Source: Larix sibirica
Lineage: Eukaryota; Streptophyta; Pinopsida; Pinales; Pinaceae
Assembly (NCBI GenBank): GCA_004151065.3
Contig: NWUY0303897468.1
Location: forward strand, 1-11,183
Reading direction: 5' to 3'
Length of the DNA stretch: 11,183 nucleotides
Part shown: piece after piece, positions 7,961-11,183 of the stretch
How positions within the stretch are numbered: position 1 is the stretch's first letter
How the letters are laid out: every line of letters begins with the position of its first letter
Notes under the pieces: model-generated
The model's database searches: none
Told to the model about the DNA's origin: nothing
What the model saw: the letters and a program-made list of their open reading frames with translations, nothing else
Program-made: the position numbers and the translations under genes

Positions 7961-8734
7961 TTCCGTTTTAACTATCTCTGGCTTCAGGATTCCCTTTTTT
8001 ATGATCTAGTCTGTAATGCCTGGAACTCTCACTTTATTGGATCTCCCAGCTTCATCTGGGAATCCAAGCTCAGAGCTGTGAGATCGGCGCTCAAGCACTG
8101 GGCCAAGAACTACTTCAAAAACCCGAGCCATGTCAAACACGACCTTCAATCGGATCTTGCCAATCTTCATCTCAAATTGGAGATTGAGGAGGTGACGCCT
8201 TCCTATCTCAGTCAAGAAAAAGATCTTAATCTGAAAATTCTCGCAGCGGCCAAACATGAAGAATAAATTTGAAGAGTTAAGTCTAGACAGTTGTGGCTTA
8301 AGGGAGGTGACAGTAATACGAAATATTTTCACAATCAAGCTAAGGCCCGCCGCAGTCATAATGCTATTAAGGAGCTGAAGAACCAAAATGGCGAGAAGAT
8401 TAGTGGGCAGGAGGATTTGAAGCTCCATATTTTCAATCATTTCAATGAACTCTTCACTAGCAATGGAGAAACAGATCCGGAAGCACAAGCGGATATTCTC
8501 TCTATCATTCCTAATCTTGTCTCGGATAATGATAATAGAGAGCTCTCCAAACCGATTATGGAACACGAAATTATGAATGCCATCTGGTCTCTTCAAGCAG
8601 ACAAAGCGCCAGGTCCTGATGGGTTCACAATCAATTTCTACAGGGATGCTTGGGATATTATCAAAGAGGATCTGAAACGTATGCTCAATTGGACCAGGAT
8701 GAAAGACAAAATAGGAGGGGCCACCAATTCCTCC

Positions 8735-9540
8735 TTCCTCGTTTTAATCCCTAAAGAGAAAACTCTGAGCTTTATTGACCGCTTCAGACCGATCTCTATT
8801 TGCAATACCTCCTATAAAATTCTCTCAAACATCCTTGCTACTAGAATGAAAAAATTCATGGGTCAGCTCATATCAGAATCACAAGGGGGTTTTATTGTTG
8901 GTCGTCAAATCCTTGACAATATCATTATAGTACAAGAAGCGGTCCTCTACAGCATAGGAAAAAAACATCAAGGGATGGTCGTCAAGCTCGATATGGCCAA
9001 TGCCTTCGACAGAGTAAATCGCCCCTTTCTTTTTGAAATCATGAACAAGTTCAGCTTCTCAAGAAGGTTTGTTCGTTGGGTAAAAGCATGCATTAACAAC
9101 CCCTGGACAGCTCCACTTGTCAATGGCAGATCCACTAAATTCTTCCAAGCTTCTACAGGACTGCGCTAAGGATGTCCTTTGTCCCCTTTCCTTTATCTCT
9201 TAGTTGTTGAGTCAATGAGTAGGAAACTTCATCATCTGCAAGCGCTAGGGGATTTAAAAGGAATACAAATTGTCAGAGGGGTCAAGCCTGTCAACCACGC
9301 TTAGTTTGCAAATGACACTATCTTACTTGGAGGAGCCTCTGCTAACATAACTGAAAGATTCGATAAAGTTCTCTCCACCTTTCTTAAAGCTTCTAATGGA
9401 AAAGTTAACCCATTCAAGTCTAAGGTTTACGGTTGGAACTGCACTCCTGGGGTGTTAGCAAAAATTGCAAGAATCTTTGGTTTTGAAGGAATCGTAGCTT
9501 GGAACTCCTTTAACTATCTCGGAATTCCTATCTTTAAAGG
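8735..9540 (+). other. ORF2 reverse transcriptase domain
   Basis: This is an RVT_1-type domain. The lead-in region upstream contains LWLKGGDSNTKYFH and DKAPGPDGFTINFY. The core reads FLVLIPKEK, RFRPISICNTSYKI, SQGGFIVGRQI, then motif A VVKLDMANAFDRV with the catalytic Asp at 8990-8992. Motif B is STGLR, stop, GCPLSPFLYLLVVE. Motif C reads FAND at 9305-9316, where FADD is expected, so one of the two essential aspartates is lost. KVYGWN and NYLGIPIF close the domain. The Asp-to-Asn change is a single G-to-A. Confidence 0.93.
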
Positions 9541-9575
9541 GAATAAAAGAGTTGCAGACCGGAAAGGTTTGATAG

Positions 9576-9596
9576 AAAAAATAATAATAATAAAAA
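9576..9596 (+). repeat. A/AAT microsatellite at a frameshift in ORF2
   Basis: A run of A followed by four ATA/AAT units and AAAAA lies inside coding sequence. It encodes an odd KIIIIKI where the family usually has a Lys/Asn-rich helix before RWLN-AGK. The RWLNPAGK motif follows in another frame from 9610, so slippage here or just downstream probably caused the frame change. Confidence 0.7.
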
Positions 9597-10329
9597 TATT
9601 AACTCTCGGGGGTCTAGATGGCTCAACCCCGCTGGAAAATTGGTCCTTATCAATTCCATCCTATCCGCCTACCCCCTCTACGCTTGCTCTATCTCTCTTT
9701 CCCCCAAAACTATTATGAAGGAAATCACTAAAGAGCTCAGAAATTTCTTATGGCAAGGAGGGAAATCCAATTAATCTAAAAAGTTTCATCTGATCAAATG
9801 GGACACAGTGTGCAGACCCAAAATGTATGGTGGGGCTGAGATCAAAGATCCAATGAACCTCGCTCTTGGTGCCAAAATTCTATGGAGAATTATTTCAGGA
9901 AAGAAGGCATGGTGGAAGGAAATCCTCCACAAAAAGTACATGTCGGGTAACATAAGTCGTTGCATGGAAAATATTGATCAAGGCAGAAGAGGGTCTTCTA
10001 TATGGAATCTTTGCAAGTGGGCGGCCTTCATTATTCAAAGTAGTCTTTCTTGGATCCCTGGAAATGGTAAGTAAATTAAAATCTGGAAAGATAACTTTGG
10101 TTCCAATCCCCCTACCAATTTTCTGCATGATTTCCACGATCTGAAAGAATGGATGGAGCAAGCCAACATCCATACTCTGTATGATTTGTCCTCTTGGTCC
10201 AATCGGGGAAGATGGGTTGGATGGCTCAAGCTGGAGTTTTCGGAGCACCTCTCTCATGACTATTACGCTCTTCTTTCCTTATTCCACGGTTCACTCCCCG
10301 TTCATCTAAACATGAGGGATAAGAGAGGT

Positions 10330-10620
10330 TGGGGAAAAGCGGGCATTTACTCTGTTAAGGAGGGATATAGATACATGGACGCCCTCAACAATCCTCGAAT
10401 CAAGGATCCTAAGTGGAGCAGAGTTTGGGGCAAGGATGGACTTCCAAAAGTAAATTCCTTCTCTTGGACTCTCGCACACAAGAAGACTTTAACCGCCGAC
10501 AATCTTAGAAAAAAGGGGATTGAAGGTCCGGCCAGATGCATTTTATGCAAAGAAGCTGATGAAATGATCGATCATCTCTTTTTGGAGTGCAAATTCTCTC
10601 AGGAGGTTTGGCATCGTGCT
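10330..10620 (+). other. ORF2 zf-RVT zinc-binding domain
   Basis: This is the zinc-binding region found after RT in plant LINE ORF2 proteins. It reads IYSVKEGYRYM, VWGKDGLPKVNSFSWTLAHKK, LTADNLRKKGIEGPARC, ILCKEADEMIDHLFLEC and EVW. The CX2C (Cys codons at 10537 and 10546), His (10573) and Cys (10588) positions are all present, unlike the ORF1 knuckle. Confidence 0.9.
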
Positions 10621-11049
10621 TATCGTGAAATTCAACCCAACCCAATCCTTCCAACAAATTGGAATGACCTCTTTGTAAGTCGGCATGATTACTACCAGAA
10701 CTCGCTGATTAGGAAACCATATTTCAGAAGAGCCTGGGTCGCTTTCCCCAAATTCATTTGTTGGAAACTCTGGACTGCCAGGAATAGAGAAATATTTTGA
10801 AGACATCAGGGCCTCCCCTGGTAAAATCCTCTCTTCTGCAAAAGCGCTTTGGATTGACTCCCTATCCACAAGAGGAATGAAAAACATTAACAAAGAACCC
10901 TTAAGCGTGGAAGAAAAAATTTGGGTGGCAGACTTCCTGATCTTTCACCACAATTCTCTCTCGGTTCATCCTATCAAGAAAAATATCTCCCAAAATTGGC
11001 ATATCAGAATGGAACTGGAGGATCTTCAGCTTTGGATCAAGAAAATTGG

Positions 11050-11183
11050 TTGTTATACTCTGTTCTTTGATGGTGCCATGAAAGGCAACCCTGGGTTGGC
11101 AGGTGCGGGAGGAGTCCTTCACGACTCCGATGGAAACAAGGTGAACGAATTTGCTTGGGGAATTGGTAGGAGGACCAATAATG
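11050..11183 (+). other. ORF2 RNase H domain, N-terminal part only
   Basis: The last bases encode CYTLFFDGAMKGNPG, then AGAGGVLHD and NEFAWGIG. The first catalytic Asp (11069-11071, in FDG) is intact. The window ends after RRTNN, just before the next catalytic Glu is expected. The GGCAGGTGCGGGAGG stretch (11098-11112) is identical to 848-862 in unit A, which lets the two copies be aligned. Confidence 0.88.

Larger units (their letters stand above)
5780..11183 (+). mobile_element. Unit C: near-complete plant L1-type LINE, cut by window end
   Basis: This is a non-LTR retrotransposon with ORF1 (DUF4283, zinc knuckle, polar tail) and ORF2 (AP endonuclease, RT, zf-RVT, RNase H) in the order of plant L1-clade elements. 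Base composition changes near 5785, from AT-rich flank to a GC-richer, proline- and serine-coding stretch, which I take as the approximate 5' end. Little or no 5' UTR is visible, so mild 5' truncation is possible. The 3' end, any poly(A) tail and the downstream target-site duplication lie outside the window. Eleven in-frame stops and at least three frame changes make this copy non-autonomous. Because domain order is intact, it is the best template here for reading units A and B. Confidence 0.93.
7229..11183 (+). pseudogene. LINE ORF2 polyprotein (EN-RT-zf-RVT-RNase H), 3' end outside window
   Basis: ORF2 nicks target DNA and copies element RNA on the nick. The ATG at 7229 starts MKAVSWKCRGLGG. 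The same frame runs to about 9600, shifts after an A/T microsatellite into the frame of 9610-10797, and returns to the first frame at 10799 through one extra T in a TTTT run. It stays open to the window end. In-frame stops are TAG 7781 (Trp expected: KYT-stop-NNR), TAA 8264, TGA 8270 (Trp expected before RVKSRQLWL), TAA 9167 (Gln expected in LR-stop-GCPLSPF), TAG 9302 (Gln expected before FAND), TAA 9772 and TAA 10072. Every one is a single transition from a sense codon. About 1,318 codons are visible; RNase H is incomplete because the window stops. Confidence 0.93.

Noticed and set aside
8006-8596. 196-codon open frame on the minus strand
   Set aside because: It lies antisense to well-recognised ORF2 coding sequence (end of the endonuclease region into the RT lead-in), shows no domain pattern, and is a by-product of the + strand codons.
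9895-10257. 120-codon minus-strand open frame
   Set aside because: The + strand here reads a continuous, recognisable ORF2 region between RT and zf-RVT, so this is an antisense shadow.

Overview
The window looks like nuclear intergenic DNA of a seed plant with a large, repeat-rich genome; lineage cannot be fixed from the sequence. I see no intact host gene, no structural RNA gene, no CRISPR and no bacterial signal. The recognisable content is remains of plant L1-type non-LTR retrotransposons (LINEs). The diagnostic plant combination is all there: a DUF4283 plus zinc-knuckle ORF1, and an ORF2 with AP-endonuclease, reverse transcriptase, zf-RVT and RNase H domains. All three recognisable units lie on the + strand.

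Layout. 1-842 is AT-rich non-coding DNA with a short AAAAT tract and a degenerate direct repeat. 843 to about 2100 is the 3' part of one LINE (unit A). It begins inside the RNase H domain, just after where the first catalytic Asp would be. It then runs through the RNase H tail into a long unrecognised coding stretch with a coiled-coil-like segment, and ends in a LINE-like 3' tail. About 2240-3420 is a heavily decayed second LINE (unit B): DUF4283, a zinc knuckle that has lost all four metal ligands, a degenerate ORF1 tail and probably the first codons of ORF2. About 3420-5775 is AT-rich and holds nothing I can assign.

About 5780 to the window end is the best-preserved LINE (unit C), over 5.4 kb and cut by the window edge inside RNase H. 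ORF1 and ORF2 are joined by a TAATG overlap, the arrangement used for termination-reinitiation in some other non-LTR elements. Unit C is dead: four in-frame stops in ORF1, seven in ORF2 and at least three frame changes. Catalytic or ligand positions are altered in the endonuclease (SWN to SWK), the RT active site (FADD to FAND) and the zinc knuckle (CCHC to CCHF). All eleven stops can be explained by single C-to-T or G-to-A transitions, as expected of an old methylated transposon.

How the genes worked together when alive, from family knowledge: ORF1 protein binds the element RNA. ORF2 endonuclease nicks chromosomal DNA and its RT primes cDNA on the nick. RNase H removes template RNA. The strongest candidates for something undescribed are the long coding segment downstream of RNase H in unit A (about 1217-1994) and the TAATG ORF1/ORF2 coupling in unit C.
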